A DNA stretch of 64,000 nucleotides from Mycolicibacterium frederiksbergense (GCF_029893345.1 NZ_JARXVE010000013.1:1-64000), one strand, 5' to 3'. Counted from the stretch's first letter, positions 8,237-15,842 are shown. Notes: generated from the letters alone by a model not told the origin. Made by a program: numbers and translations.

Positions 8237-9481
8237 GTGCGTTCGGTGGAGGAACAGCAGGCCCGGGTAGCGGCTGCCGCGGTGGCGTCTCGACCGGTGC
8301 GGGTGGCCATCGCTGAGTCTCAGGGACTGATGTGCGCCGAGGAAGTGGTCACCGAACGGCCGATGCCGGGATTCGACCAGGCTGCCATCGACGGTTACGC
8401 GGTGCGCAGCGTCGACGTGCTGGCTCTGGGCGACGGTGATGACGGCGGCGAGATCAGCCTGCCGGTGATGGGCTCGATCGAGGCGGGTGCCCGCACCCCG
8501 AGCCGGTTGCAGCCCCGGCAGGCCGCGCGGGTGCAGACCGGCGCGCCGATGCCAACGCTGGCCGATGCGGTGCTGCCGCTGCGTTGGACCGACGGCGGTC
8601 AGAACCGGGTCCGGGTCATGCGTGGTGTGCGGTCGGGTGCCTACGTCCGTCGCACCGGCGACGACGTGCAACCCGGTGACGTCGCGGTGCGAGCCGGCAC
8701 CATCATCGGCGCCGCCCAGGTGGGGCTGCTGGCCGCGGTGGGACGCGACCGCGTGCTGGTGCACCCGCGGCCCCGGCTGTCGGTGATGTGCGTGGGTGGC
8801 GAGCTGGTCGACGTATCGCGCACGCCCGGCACCGGGCAGGTGTACGACGTGAACTCCTACGCCCTGGCCGCGGCCGGGCGCGATGCCGGCGCCGAGGTCA
8901 ACCGGGTCGGCATCATCAGCACCGACCCGCGCGAGCTGCGGGAAACCGTTGAGGGCCAAGTCAATCGCAACGAGATTGTGGTGATCGCCGGCGCGGTGGG
9001 CGGTGCCGCCGCCGAGTCGGTGCGCACCGTGCTCGCCGAGCTCGGCGAGATGGAGGTGACCCGCATCGCGATGCACCCCGGATCGGTGCAGGGCTTCGGT
9101 CAGCTCGGCCGGGACCGGGTGCCAGTGTTCCTGTTGCCCGCCAACCCGGTGAGCGCGCTGGTGGTGTTCGAGGTGATGGTGCGCCCGCTGATCCGGCTGT
9201 CGCTGGGTAAGCGCCAGCCCATGCGGCGGGTGGTGCAGGCCCGGACGCTGTCGCCGATCAGCTCGGTGGCGGGCCGCACCGGCTACCTGCGCGGGCAGTT
9301 GATGCGCGACCAGGACACCGGCGAGTACCTGGTGCAGGCGCTCGGTGGGGCGCCCGGGGCATCCAACCATCTGTTGGCCACGCTGGCCGAGGCGAACTGT
9401 CTGGTGGTGATTCCCGGTGATGTCGAGGAGGTCCGCACCGGCGAAACCGTGGATGTGGCATTCCTGGCCCAGCGCGGCTGA
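8237..9481 (+). CDS. moeA1: MoeA-family protein, probably the non-enzymatic cell-division protein Glp
   Basis: The 414-residue product has the full MoeA/gephyrin-E architecture (PMPGFDQAAIDGYAV near residue 45, central MPT-binding fold, C-terminal beta-barrel). The catalytic loops are degenerate. The expected GGVSVGxxD loop reads AGAVGGAAAESV, and the expected KPGKP lid reads MHPGSVQGFG, so the metal-handling Asp and Lys residues are absent. In corynebacteria a MoeA paralogue in this context (Glp) was reported to bind FtsZ and a membrane receptor (GlpR) rather than make cofactor. The GlpR-like gene lies two genes downstream. The annotation moeA1 is historical; I favour a Glp role. Confidence 0.82.
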   Translation: MRSVEEQQARVAAAAVASRPVRVAIAESQGLMCAEEVVTERPMPGFDQAAIDGYAVRSVDVLALGDGDDGGEISLPVMGSIEAGARTPSRLQPRQAARVQTGAPMPTLADAVLPLRWTDGGQNRVRVMRGVRSGAYVRRTGDDVQPGDVAVRAGTIIGAAQVGLLAAVGRDRVLVHPRPRLSVMCVGGELVDVSRTPGTGQVYDVNSYALAAAGRDAGAEVNRVGIISTDPRELRETVEGQVNRNEIVVIAGAVGGAAAESVRTVLAELGEMEVTRIAMHPGSVQGFGQLGRDRVPVFLLPANPVSALVVFEVMVRPLIRLSLGKRQPMRRVVQARTLSPISSVAGRTGYLRGQLMRDQDTGEYLVQALGGAPGASNHLLATLAEANCLVVIPGDVEEVRTGETVDVAFLAQRG

Positions 9482-9527
9482 TAAGACTTCATTCGATGAA
9501 TGACGGTGTGACGAATCGACATGACGG

Positions 9528-10181
9528 ATGAGCTTTTTCCGGTCCAGTGGCTATCACCCCGGCTGGCCCCAGCCGGTCGGGCCGGTGCGGGTGCCGGCGG
9601 GGGTGGTGCGGCTGCGCCCCGTGCGGCTGCGCGACGCCGCGGTATGGAGCCGGATCCGGCTGGCTGACCAGGCCCATCTGGAGCCGTGGGAGCCGGTGAT
9701 CGGCCTGGATTGGCGTGCCCGCCACGCTGTTTCGTCCTGGCCCCCGATCTGCTCGGCTTTGCGTGGCGAGGCCAGGCGGGGCCGGATGCTGCCGTACGCG
9801 ATCGAGCTCGACGGGCAGTTCGCCGGCCAGCTCACCATCGGCAACGTCACCCACGGGGCATTGCGATCGGCGTGGATCGGCTACTGGGTGGCCAGTTCCA
9901 AGACCGGCGGCGGTATCGCGACCGCGGCGCTGGCGCTGGGGCTGGACCATTGCTTCGCCGGGGTGCAGCTGCACCGGGTCGAGGCCACGGTCCGGCCGGA
10001 GAACGCCGCGAGCCGGGCCGTGCTGGCCCGTGTGGGTTTTCGCGAAGAGGGTCTGTTGCGCCGCTACCTGGAGGTGGATGGCGCCTGGCGTGACCACCTG
10101 TTGGTGGCCGTCACGTTGGAGGAGCTGACCCAGTCCGCGGTCCAGGCCTTGGTTTCGGCCGGGCGGGCAAGTTGGTGCTGA
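9528..10181 (+). CDS. rimJ: GNAT acetyltransferase, RimJ-like
   Basis: The 217-residue product is a GCN5-type N-acetyltransferase of the RimJ/RimL branch, which acetylate N-terminal alanines of ribosomal proteins in E. coli. The substrate here is unproven. Landmarks are the N-terminal VRLRPVRLRDAAVWSRIR strand-helix, WIGYWVASSKTGGGIATAAL (acetyl-CoA pyrophosphate loop, a variant of the usual Q/RxxGxG/A), HRVEATVRPENAASRAVLARVGF, and EGLLRRYLEVDGAWRDHLL. It sits between moeA1/glp and the GlpR-like gene, as Rv0995 does in M. tuberculosis. Confidence 0.92.
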   Translation: MSFFRSSGYHPGWPQPVGPVRVPAGVVRLRPVRLRDAAVWSRIRLADQAHLEPWEPVIGLDWRARHAVSSWPPICSALRGEARRGRMLPYAIELDGQFAGQLTIGNVTHGALRSAWIGYWVASSKTGGGIATAALALGLDHCFAGVQLHRVEATVRPENAASRAVLARVGFREEGLLRRYLEVDGAWRDHLLVAVTLEELTQSAVQALVSAGRASWC

Positions 10182-10207
10182 TTTGGCGGTGACCGCGGCG
10201 ACGCGCC

Positions 10208-10271
10208 GTGGTGAAATTGCGCCTGCGGTCGCGATTTCGCCGGATCTGCAGCCCTGGAAGCAATCTCAACA
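10208..10271. repeat. hairpin repeat, third copy of the GTTGAAATTGC family
   Basis: The left end reads GTGAAATTGC and the right end GCAATCTCAAC, so the termini are near-perfect inverted repeats about 64 bases apart end to end. The same termini and overall length recur at 21429-21493 and 22349-22414 around the DUF559 gene. The interior of this copy has diverged. It lies between rimJ and the GlpR-like gene. Confidence 0.5.
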
Positions 10272-10298
10272 AAGCCGGTCGGGCAAGCTTGTTACCAA

Positions 10299-10346
10299 TG
10301 TGACACCTGTGACTGTTGGTGCTTGTATCCGTTGAATTACAGGTGT
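10299..10346. promoter_or_regulatory. repeat-rich regulatory region upstream of the GlpR-like gene
   Basis: Two TGTGAC direct repeats start 9 bases apart (10299 and 10308); read on the minus strand this is GTCACA-ggt-GTCACA, resembling the direct repeats bound by the response regulator MtrA. ACACCTGT (10303-10310) is also perfectly complementary to ACAGGTGT (10339-10346). The functional reading is inference. Confidence 0.35.
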
Positions 10347-10420
10347 GTAATTGTGATCGGCGCGCCGCCGATGGACGCGCTGGTCACAGACCTAGCCTGA
10401 AGGGGAAAGGAGCAGGCTTC

Positions 10421-11641
10421 ATGCCAAGCATCCCCCAGTCACTGCTGTGGATTTCCCTCGTCGTGCTCTGGCTTTTCGTGCTGGTTCCGATGTTGATCAG
10501 CAAGCGCGACTCGGTGCGTCGCACCAGCGATGTAGCCCTGGCGACCCGAGTGCTCAACAGTGGGCGCAACGCGCAACGGTTGCGCCGCGGTCCGGCCGCC
10601 GGGCATCACAGCGATCCGCACTGGCAGCCCACAGCCGATCACCTCGACGAGGATCTCGACGACGAGGACGACGCTCCGACGCAGGTGCGGGTGCAAGCCA
10701 CTGTGCAGCGCACCGTCGTGGTGGTGGCGGCCGCGCGCGTCGAGGCGCCCGAACCCGACTATCTCGACGTCGACATCGTCGAAGCGGATTCCGGGGCGCT
10801 GCCGGTCGGGGCCGTGGCGGAGACGGTGGCAGAGCCCGCCGCCGAGCCCGAGCTGGAGCTGGAGTTCGAGTCGGAGGCCGAGCCCGAACCCGAGGCCGAA
10901 CCGGAGCCCGTCGCGGAGCCGGAGCCGGAGCCTGAGCCTGTCGCGGTCGAGGAGCCCATCGAGGCCGCCCAAACCGACCGGATGGCACTGAATCTCGATG
11001 AGGCCGAGGACGCCGAGGGCCTTGACGATCCCGAAGACCTCAGTGCCGATGCGCACGAGGCCGATGCCCACGAAGCCGACGCGGACACCGATGAGTACGA
11101 GGCCGGCGAGTACGAATACGTCGACGACACGTCGGGGCTGGAACCCGCGGACGACACCGAGCCGGCGCCCGACGAGGAGCCGGCCAGGGAGCGCGTCGCA
11201 TCGCTGAACGCCACCCGGCAGCGTCGGTTCGAGTCCAAGACCGCCGCGGAGGTCAGCGCCCGCAAGTACCAGTTCCGCAAGCGTGTGCTCGCGGTGTTCG
11301 CCGCCGCGATGCTGTTCTCGGCCGCTGCGGCCTTCCTGCTGACGCCATCGGCGTGGTGGCTATGTGCCGGCTCCGGCACGCTCACCGTGCTCTACCTGGC
11401 CTACCTGCGCAGGCAGACCCGCATCGAAGAGCAGCTGCGGCGTCGTCGCGCGCAACGGATAATGCGCTCCCGGCTAGGGGTGGAGAACACCGACGACCAC
11501 AAGCTCGACGTGGTGCCGGCCCGGCTGCGGCGGCCCGGCGCGGTGGTGCTCGACATCGACGACGAGGATCCGGTCTTCGAGCATCTGGACTACGCGTCGA
11601 TGTCCCGCCGATATGATCTACCCCGGGCTTCCGGGCAGTAG
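10421..11641 (+). CDS. GlpR-like membrane protein with long acidic linker (Rv0996 type)
   Basis: The ATG at 10421 is chosen because AAAGGAGC lies 9 bases before it. The 406-residue protein has one N-terminal membrane helix (LLWISLVVLWLFVLVPM, residues 8-25), about 200 residues of extremely Glu/Pro/Asp-rich low-complexity sequence (runs of EPEPEP, then DAHEADADTDEYE), a helical basic patch, two adjacent membrane helices (about 290-340) and a basic cytoplasmic tail. Rv0996 has the same position. In corynebacteria the partner of Glp, GlpR, is a membrane protein in this operon that links the gephyrin-like Glp to division and the pole; the assignment here is by context and architecture, not motif. 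Confidence 0.72.
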   Translation: MPSIPQSLLWISLVVLWLFVLVPMLISKRDSVRRTSDVALATRVLNSGRNAQRLRRGPAAGHHSDPHWQPTADHLDEDLDDEDDAPTQVRVQATVQRTVVVVAAARVEAPEPDYLDVDIVEADSGALPVGAVAETVAEPAAEPELELEFESEAEPEPEAEPEPVAEPEPEPEPVAVEEPIEAAQTDRMALNLDEAEDAEGLDDPEDLSADAHEADAHEADADTDEYEAGEYEYVDDTSGLEPADDTEPAPDEEPARERVASLNATRQRRFESKTAAEVSARKYQFRKRVLAVFAAAMLFSAAAAFLLTPSAWWLCAGSGTLTVLYLAYLRRQTRIEEQLRRRRAQRIMRSRLGVENTDDHKLDVVPARLRRPGAVVLDIDDEDPVFEHLDYASMSRRYDLPRASGQ

Positions 11642-11696
11642 AGCTGCCGGTTTCGTTCGGCGGGCGCAGTGCTGGTAGCCTGTGCTACCGGTACAA

Positions 11697-11769
11697 GGGG
11701 CTATAGCGCAGTTGGTAGCGCGTCTCGTTCGCATCGAGAAGGTCAGGGGTTCGATTCCCCTTAGCTCCA
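11697..11769 (+). tRNA. tRNA-Ala (anticodon CGC)
   Basis: All 73 positions fold as a cloverleaf: acceptor GGGGCTA/TAGCTCC, D arm GCGC/GCGC, anticodon stem TCTCG/CGAGA with loop TTCGCAT, T arm AGGGG/CCCCT with TTCGATT, discriminator A. The G3:U70 wobble pair, the alanine identity element, is present. The 3' CCA is not encoded. Confidence 0.95.
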
Positions 11770-11787
11770 CAGAGTTTCACCAGTTCT

Positions 11788-11828
11788 ACGCGGTTCGGGA
11801 CGATCTTCCCGGGCCGCGTTTCTGTTCG
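11788..11828 (+). terminator. intrinsic terminator after tRNA-Ala
   Basis: A 13-pair stem (ACGCGGTTCGGGA with TCCCGGGCCGCGT, two G:U wobbles) closes a 6-base loop and is followed by TTTCTGTT. This is unusually good for a mycobacterial terminator and would end the tRNA transcript. Confidence 0.7.
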
Positions 11829-11848
11829 GCAGGCCCTAAGGTTTCGGC

Positions 11849-12469
11849 ATGGCTTCCGACAGCATCGGGCCCCGTCCCGTCCTTGAGGCGTCACGCCCGG
11901 GCGAGTACCTGGGGGAGGACGAGTTCATCCAGACCGCGGACCCGGCGATCCGGGAGCTCGCACGGGACCTGCGCCACGAAACAGACGACGATGCGGCCTT
12001 CGCCAAGGCGGCATTCGAATGGGTGCGTGACCGCGTCGGACACTCCTACGACGTGCTCGACCCGCGCGTGACGCTGTCCGCCGCCGACGTCCTCGAACAC
12101 CGCGTCGGGCTCTGCTACGCCAAATCGCATCTGCTGGCCGCGCTGCTGCGCTCCGAGGGCATCCCGACCGGCCTGTGCTATCAGCGCCTGAGCCACGGCG
12201 AGGGGCACGTTCTGCACGGCCTGGTGGCCATCCACCTGGACGGGGCCTGGCACCGCCACGACCCGCGCGGCAACAAGGACGGCATCGACGCACAGTTCTC
12301 CCTGGAGGCCGAACGGCTGGCCTGGCCCGTCGATGCCAAGCTCGGCGAAATCGACTACCCGCGGATCTTCGCGTCCCCGGCCCGCTGCGTCACAGACACG
12401 CTGCGCGGCGCGACCGACATCCTCGCGCTGTATGACACCGGCCTGCCCACCGGGCTCGACGACGCATAG
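11849..12469 (+). CDS. transglutaminase-like cysteine protease-fold protein
   Basis: The 206-residue protein has the transglutaminase core triad in order: Cys in VGLCYAKSHLLAALLR, His in HVLHGLVAIHLDGAWHRHD, and Asp in HDPRGNKDG. Conserved helices precede the Cys (AFEWVRDRVGHSYD). Bacterial proteins of this size are usually peptidases or peptide-acting enzymes rather than protein cross-linkers. There is no signal peptide or membrane segment, so it is cytoplasmic. The substrate is unknown. It lies alone between tRNA-Ala and the convergent enoyl-CoA hydratase gene. Confidence 0.85.
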   Translation: MASDSIGPRPVLEASRPGEYLGEDEFIQTADPAIRELARDLRHETDDDAAFAKAAFEWVRDRVGHSYDVLDPRVTLSAADVLEHRVGLCYAKSHLLAALLRSEGIPTGLCYQRLSHGEGHVLHGLVAIHLDGAWHRHDPRGNKDGIDAQFSLEAERLAWPVDAKLGEIDYPRIFASPARCVTDTLRGATDILALYDTGLPTGLDDA

Positions 12470-12493
12470 CGCCGTCGCCGGCGCCGTCCGGTG

Positions 12494-13306
12494 TCAGCCC
12501 TGTGCGGAAGGGAAACGGGGCGAGCGCTTCTCGCGCAGGGCGGTGTATCCCTCCACCACGTCCGGGCCCAGGAAGGTCAACATCTCGTAGGCCGCGGACT
12601 GATCGAAGATCGGGCCGGCATTGCGCAGCCAGTTGTTGAGCGCGCGTTTGGTCAGCCGGACGGCCTGCTGGGCGCCGGTGGCCAAATTGTCGGCAATGCG
12701 CAGCGCCTCGTCGAGAACCTGCTCGCGCGGCAGGGCTTTGGCGACCAGACCGATGCGTTCGGCCTCGATGCCGCCGATCATCTCGCCGGTCATCAGGTAG
12801 TACTTGGCCTTGGCCATACCGGCGAGCAGTGGCCAGATGATCGCGGCATGGTCGCCGGCCGCCACCCCGAGCTTGACGTGCCCGTCGCCGATCCGGGCGT
12901 CCTCGGCCATGATCGCGACATCGGCCAGCAGCGCGGCCACCGTGCCGGCACCGACCGCGACGCCATTGATCGCGGACACGATCGGCTTGTCGCAGTTGAT
13001 GATGTTGTAGACCAGCTCGCTCATCTCGCCGAGCATGTGTGACACCCGGTCGTAGTCACCGGCCATCCGCTCGACCATGGCCAGATCGCCACCCGCACTG
13101 AAGGCCTTACCCGCTCCGGTGATCACCGCCACCCGGGTCAGCGGATCGGCTGCGACGTCCTTGAAGATATTGGCCAATTCGGTGTGCATGCCCTCGTCCG
13201 CGGCGTTGTATTTCTCCGGCCGGTTCAGCGTGATCAGCAGGACGCCGTTGGTCCGGCGGGTCAGGGTCAGCTGCCGGTAATTGGACTCGAAATCGGAGCG
13301 GTTCAT
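12494..13306 (-). CDS. enoyl-CoA hydratase/isomerase family protein
   Basis: The 270-residue crotonase-fold protein starts at the ATG at 13306, preceded by an AGGGA element. Crotonase landmarks are LITLNRPEKYNAAD, the oxyanion segment GAGKAFSAGGDL, and the second oxyanion helix INGVAVGAGTVAALLADVAIM. At the site of the two usual catalytic glutamates the protein has GHVKLGVAAGDHAAIIWP, where Asp replaces one Glu, so the reaction may not be simple hydration of trans-2-enoyl-CoA. EchA-type enzymes act in beta-oxidation or in steroid and xenobiotic catabolism. No other catabolic genes flank it. Confidence 0.88.
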   Translation of the reverse strand: MNRSDFESNYRQLTLTRRTNGVLLITLNRPEKYNAADEGMHTELANIFKDVAADPLTRVAVITGAGKAFSAGGDLAMVERMAGDYDRVSHMLGEMSELVYNIINCDKPIVSAINGVAVGAGTVAALLADVAIMAEDARIGDGHVKLGVAAGDHAAIIWPLLAGMAKAKYYLMTGEMIGGIEAERIGLVAKALPREQVLDEALRIADNLATGAQQAVRLTKRALNNWLRNAGPIFDQSAAYEMLTFLGPDVVEGYTALREKRSPRFPSAQG

Positions 13307-13623
13307 CGGGGGCGTCCCTTCTGTGCGCACACGCGTTCAACCGAAGTTACGGATTTTCGACTATCGAAACCGAGCTTCGAGAAAGAATGCACGGCAAATT
13401 GCATCGGAATTGCCAGCAATGCGAGATCCGGTGCCGCTTTCGGCGCGACTGTGGCCGTCACCACGTCACCGGCACGCGAGACAACGACGCCGTGCTCTTC
13501 GCTTCCGCGGATGCCAGCGTCGTCATCGGGCTCATTCTCAGTGTTGTTGGCGGCCTGAGGTGGCCGAATGATGACTAGTTGATGGCCGACAGACGTCCTA
13601 CCCGCCTTGGTGGATGCCACCAC
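13303..13623 (-). CDS. doubtful 106-codon frame overlapping the enoyl-CoA hydratase start
   Basis: This frame ends with a TGA that overlaps the hydratase ATG as ATGA, the usual sign of coupled genes. However its third positions are not clearly GC-rich, it has no ribosome site, and I recognise no domain (segments NNTENEPDDD and LALLAIPMQFAV). It is listed because it would fill most of the 400-base gap before the EspC-like gene. Otherwise I see only an inverted repeat at 13614-13633 in that gap. Confidence 0.2.
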   Translation of the reverse strand: MVASTKAGRTSVGHQLVIIRPPQAANNTENEPDDDAGIRGSEEHGVVVSRAGDVVTATVAPKAAPDLALLAIPMQFAVHSFSKLGFDSRKSVTSVERVCAQKGRPR

Positions 13624-13633
13624 GCAGTGGCAT
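13614..13633. repeat. inverted repeat upstream of the EspC-like gene
   Basis: ATGCCAC and GTGGCAT, perfect 7-base arms, are separated by CACGCA. The repeat sits about 76 bases before the EspC-like start and could be an operator or the end of a transcript. Nothing assigns it to a regulator. Confidence 0.4.
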
Positions 13634-13709
13634 ACTTGCTCCGCCCCTGGGCTGAACGTGTTCTACTCGGTAGCGTTGGGGGAGCAGATTGGCCAGTTGG
13701 GGGATTGCT

Positions 13710-13985
13710 ATGGCAAACGATCTGAGAGTGGATCCCGGCGCGTTGCGCGCGGGTGCCACTAGCAGTGAAATGATCGCGGTCGAATTGGGGGCATCGCCGG
13801 TAGGGGGCGGTGCCGGGGGATACTCGAGTTGTTCTGGAGTCGTGGCGATGGATGCCGCGGTGACGACAATGCGGACCATGCAATCGGGCCGCGTCAGCGC
13901 TCAGGCGGGGGACCTGTCTGCAGCCGCGCTGCAATACGACGCAATTGACGGACAAACCGCCGGAGGGCTGGCGGATCTGTTGTGA
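13710..13985 (+). CDS. EspC-like type VII secretion substrate
   Basis: The 91-residue product starts MANDLRVDPGALRAGA, the standard opening of the EspC/DUF2580 'type VII secretion target' family, small helical-hairpin proteins exported by ESX systems. The ATG at 13710 follows a GGGGGA site. Helix 1 covers about residues 8-25, a Gly-rich turn follows (VGGGAGGYSS), and helix 2 is the rest (VAMDAAVTTMRTMQ). It overlaps the next gene by GTGA, so the two are co-translated, as ESX partner pairs usually are. No ESX core genes lie in the window. Confidence 0.78.
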   Translation: MANDLRVDPGALRAGATSSEMIAVELGASPVGGGAGGYSSCSGVVAMDAAVTTMRTMQSGRVSAQAGDLSAAALQYDAIDGQTAGGLADLL

Positions 13986-14536
13986 ATGCCCTTGCCACCA
14001 CCGGTCAGCCGGCCGGAGCTCTGACGCGTTCCCAGTTAGAGAATTGGGACACAACGTATCTCGCGGACGCGGCCGCCCGTTGGCGACAGTTGGCAGCCGA
14101 GTCCGAGGAACTGTTCGAGTGGCACCGGCAGAACGTCTGTGCGCCCGGCGGCACGGAGTGGTCCGGCGCGGCCGGCGAAGCGGCGGCCGAACGGGTCAGC
14201 GCCGACGCCGTCCTGATCCGCAAGCAGGGTGACATTCAGCGCGAGGCCGCCGACATTGCCGAGGACGGCAGTCGTGACATCCGGTTGGCCGTCGGGCAGG
14301 TGCTCGACGCCATCGCCGCCGCCGAGGATGACGGCTTCAAGGTGGCCGAGGACCTGACGGTGCGCGATGCCCGCCGCATCGACGTGACCACCATGGCAGC
14401 GCGGTACACCGCGTCCCGGGAGCACGCCGAGGACATCCGATGGCACTGCGAACGGCTGCTGCAGGCCGACATCTACCTGGGGCAGCGGCTGGAGAGTAAG
14501 TCCCTGGAGCTCGCGGCCGTCGGGTTCCCGGTCTGA
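13982..14536 (+). CDS. WXG100-like ESX protein, partner of the EspC-like product
   Basis: This 184-residue, almost wholly helical protein carries an ESX-type turn (TEWSGAAGEAAAERV near residue 60) between long helices, plus conserved Trp residues (ENWDT, AARWRQ). It resembles the N-terminal targeting domain of larger mycobacterial ESX-linked toxins and 'TPR region' proteins, but stops right after the helical domain; no C-terminal enzyme domain follows. The GTG start overlaps the stop of the EspC-like gene. It is either a stand-alone secreted partner or a truncated relic whose effector part was lost. Function beyond ESX export is unknown. Confidence 0.65.
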   Translation: MNALATTGQPAGALTRSQLENWDTTYLADAAARWRQLAAESEELFEWHRQNVCAPGGTEWSGAAGEAAAERVSADAVLIRKQGDIQREAADIAEDGSRDIRLAVGQVLDAIAAAEDDGFKVAEDLTVRDARRIDVTTMAARYTASREHAEDIRWHCERLLQADIYLGQRLESKSLELAAVGFPV

Positions 14537-14548
14537 CCGGTACCCGGG

Positions 14549-14571
14549 TTAAGTCCGCATTTGCGGATTAA
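14549..14571. promoter_or_regulatory. palindrome upstream of the HTH-TOBE gene
   Basis: TCCGCA-TT-TGCGGA is a perfect 14-base palindrome framed by TTAA on both sides. It lies 13 bases after the WXG-like stop and about 60 bases before the regulator gene. It may be a terminator-like hairpin or an operator for the HTH-TOBE protein. Confidence 0.45.
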
Positions 14572-14620
14572 AATTGCCCATCCATGCGTAGATGCGGTTG
14601 TTGCTCGGTACGAGTGCCGA

Positions 14621-14626
14621 TACGCT
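14621..14626 (+). promoter_or_regulatory. -10 hexamer of the HTH-TOBE regulator, predicted leaderless
   Basis: TACGCT fits TANNNT and ends 6 bases before the ATG at 14633. No ribosome site is present. Confidence 0.45.
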
Positions 14627-14632
14627 GTCGCG

Positions 14633-15040
14633 ATGGCGGAGATCCGGGTCCGTGAGGCGGCTGAACTGCTCGGTGTCAGCGACGACACCGTTCGGCGTTG
14701 GATCGACGACGGTTCGCTGCCGGCTCATCTCGACGGCTCCGGGCGCAAGGTGATCGACGGCGCCGCGCTGGCGGCGTTCGCCCGCGCCAATGCCGCTGCT
14801 GCGCCCAAGGATCCACTTGGTATCGGCAGCTCCGCACGTAACCGGTTCGCCGGGTTGGTCACCAATGTCATCGCCGACGAGGTGATGGCCCAGGTGGAGA
14901 TGCAATGCGGACCGTTCACCGTGGTGTCGCTGATGAGCAGCCAGTCGGTGCGTGAGCTCGGCCTCGCCCCCGGCAGCATCGCGGTGGCGGTGGTCAAGGC
15001 GACCACCGTGATCGTGGAAACCCCGAAAGGACTCTCATGA
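14633..15040 (+). CDS. MerR/excisionase-type HTH fused to a molybdate-binding TOBE (Mop) domain
   Basis: The 135-residue product joins an N-terminal helix-turn-helix (AAELLGVSDDTVRRWIDDGSLP, residues 9-30) to a C-terminal Mop/TOBE domain (about 68-134, starting SARNRFAGLVTNVIADEVMAQVEM and ending VKATTVIVE). This pairing senses molybdate or tungstate and regulates transport, replacing ModE in many actinobacteria. Its stop overlaps the modA start (ATGA), so it is translated together with the binding protein. The ATG follows a -10-like hexamer without a leader. Confidence 0.88.
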   Translation: MAEIRVREAAELLGVSDDTVRRWIDDGSLPAHLDGSGRKVIDGAALAAFARANAAAAPKDPLGIGSSARNRFAGLVTNVIADEVMAQVEMQCGPFTVVSLMSSQSVRELGLAPGSIAVAVVKATTVIVETPKGLS

Positions 15041-15810
15041 CCCGAGCCCGGGTGTTGGCAATGGCGGCTGCCGTGACGGCCCTGATCGGCGGCTGCACCT
15101 CGGCCCCATCGACCTCGCCGGGTACCACCGCCGCGGCGGGTTCGCTCACGGTGTTCGCCGCGGCCTCGCTGAAATCGGCGTTCACCGAGATCGGCGAGCA
15201 ATTCAAGACCGACAATCCGGGAACCTCGATCGAGTTCTCCTTCGCGGGGTCCTCGGACCTGGTAACCCAGCTGACCCACGGCGCCGACGCCGACGTGTTC
15301 GCCTCCGCCGACACCCGGAACATGGACAAGGCCGTGGCCGCCGGCCTGGTCGAGGGTGAGCCGGTCAACTTCGCCACCAACACCCTGACCATCGCCGTGG
15401 CGCCGGGAAACCCCAAGGGCATCAAGTCCTTTGCCGATCTGGCCAAGCCCGGGATCAGTGTCGTGGTGTGCGCCCCGCCGGTGCCCTGCGGCGGGGCCAC
15501 CGAAAAGGTGGAGAAGGACGCCGGGGTGAGGCTGTCCCCGGTGAGCGAGGAGACCTCGGTCACCGACGTACTCGGCAAGGTGACCACCGGACAGGCCGAC
15601 GCCGGCCTGGTCTACGTCACCGACGCCGCCGCAGCTGGGGACAAGGTCACCAGCGTGCCGTTCCCCGAGGCCGCCCAGGCCGTCAACACCTACCCGATCG
15701 CGGTGCTCAAACCGTCCGCGCACGCCGACCTGGCGCACCGCTTCGTCGACCTGGTCACCGGCGAGGCCGGCCAAAAGGCGCTTGCCAAGGCCGGATTCGG
15801 CAAGCCCTGA
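15037..15810 (+). CDS. modA: molybdate ABC transporter substrate-binding lipoprotein ModA
   Basis: ModA captures molybdate outside the membrane for an ABC importer. The 257-residue product begins with a lipoprotein signal (lipobox LIGGC) and has the ModA core: LTVFAAASLKSAF (oxyanion-binding serines), FSFAGSSDLVTQL, DVFASADTRNM, and a C-terminal Tyr-Pro segment (NTYPIAVLK). No modB permease or modC ATPase gene follows; the next gene is pat on its own promoter. ModA must therefore use permease components encoded elsewhere. Confidence 0.95.
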   Translation: MTRARVLAMAAAVTALIGGCTSAPSTSPGTTAAAGSLTVFAAASLKSAFTEIGEQFKTDNPGTSIEFSFAGSSDLVTQLTHGADADVFASADTRNMDKAVAAGLVEGEPVNFATNTLTIAVAPGNPKGIKSFADLAKPGISVVVCAPPVPCGGATEKVEKDAGVRLSPVSEETSVTDVLGKVTTGQADAGLVYVTDAAAAGDKVTSVPFPEAAQAVNTYPIAVLKPSAHADLAHRFVDLVTGEAGQKALAKAGFGKP

Positions 15811-15836
15811 CCGGGTTTGCGGTGGCACCGTAGCCT
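15807..15836 (+). promoter_or_regulatory. pat promoter, predicted leaderless
   Basis: CTGACC (-35) and TAGCCT (-10) are 18 bases apart, and the -10 ends 6 bases before the pat GTG. It overlaps the modA stop codon, so pat is probably transcribed on its own. Confidence 0.5.
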
Positions 15837-15842
15837 GGTGGC

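Noticed and set aside
10800..11180. GAGCCCGAACCC-type repeats as a DNA repeat or regulatory array
   Set aside because: They are explained by the Glu/Pro low-complexity linker of the GlpR-like protein.
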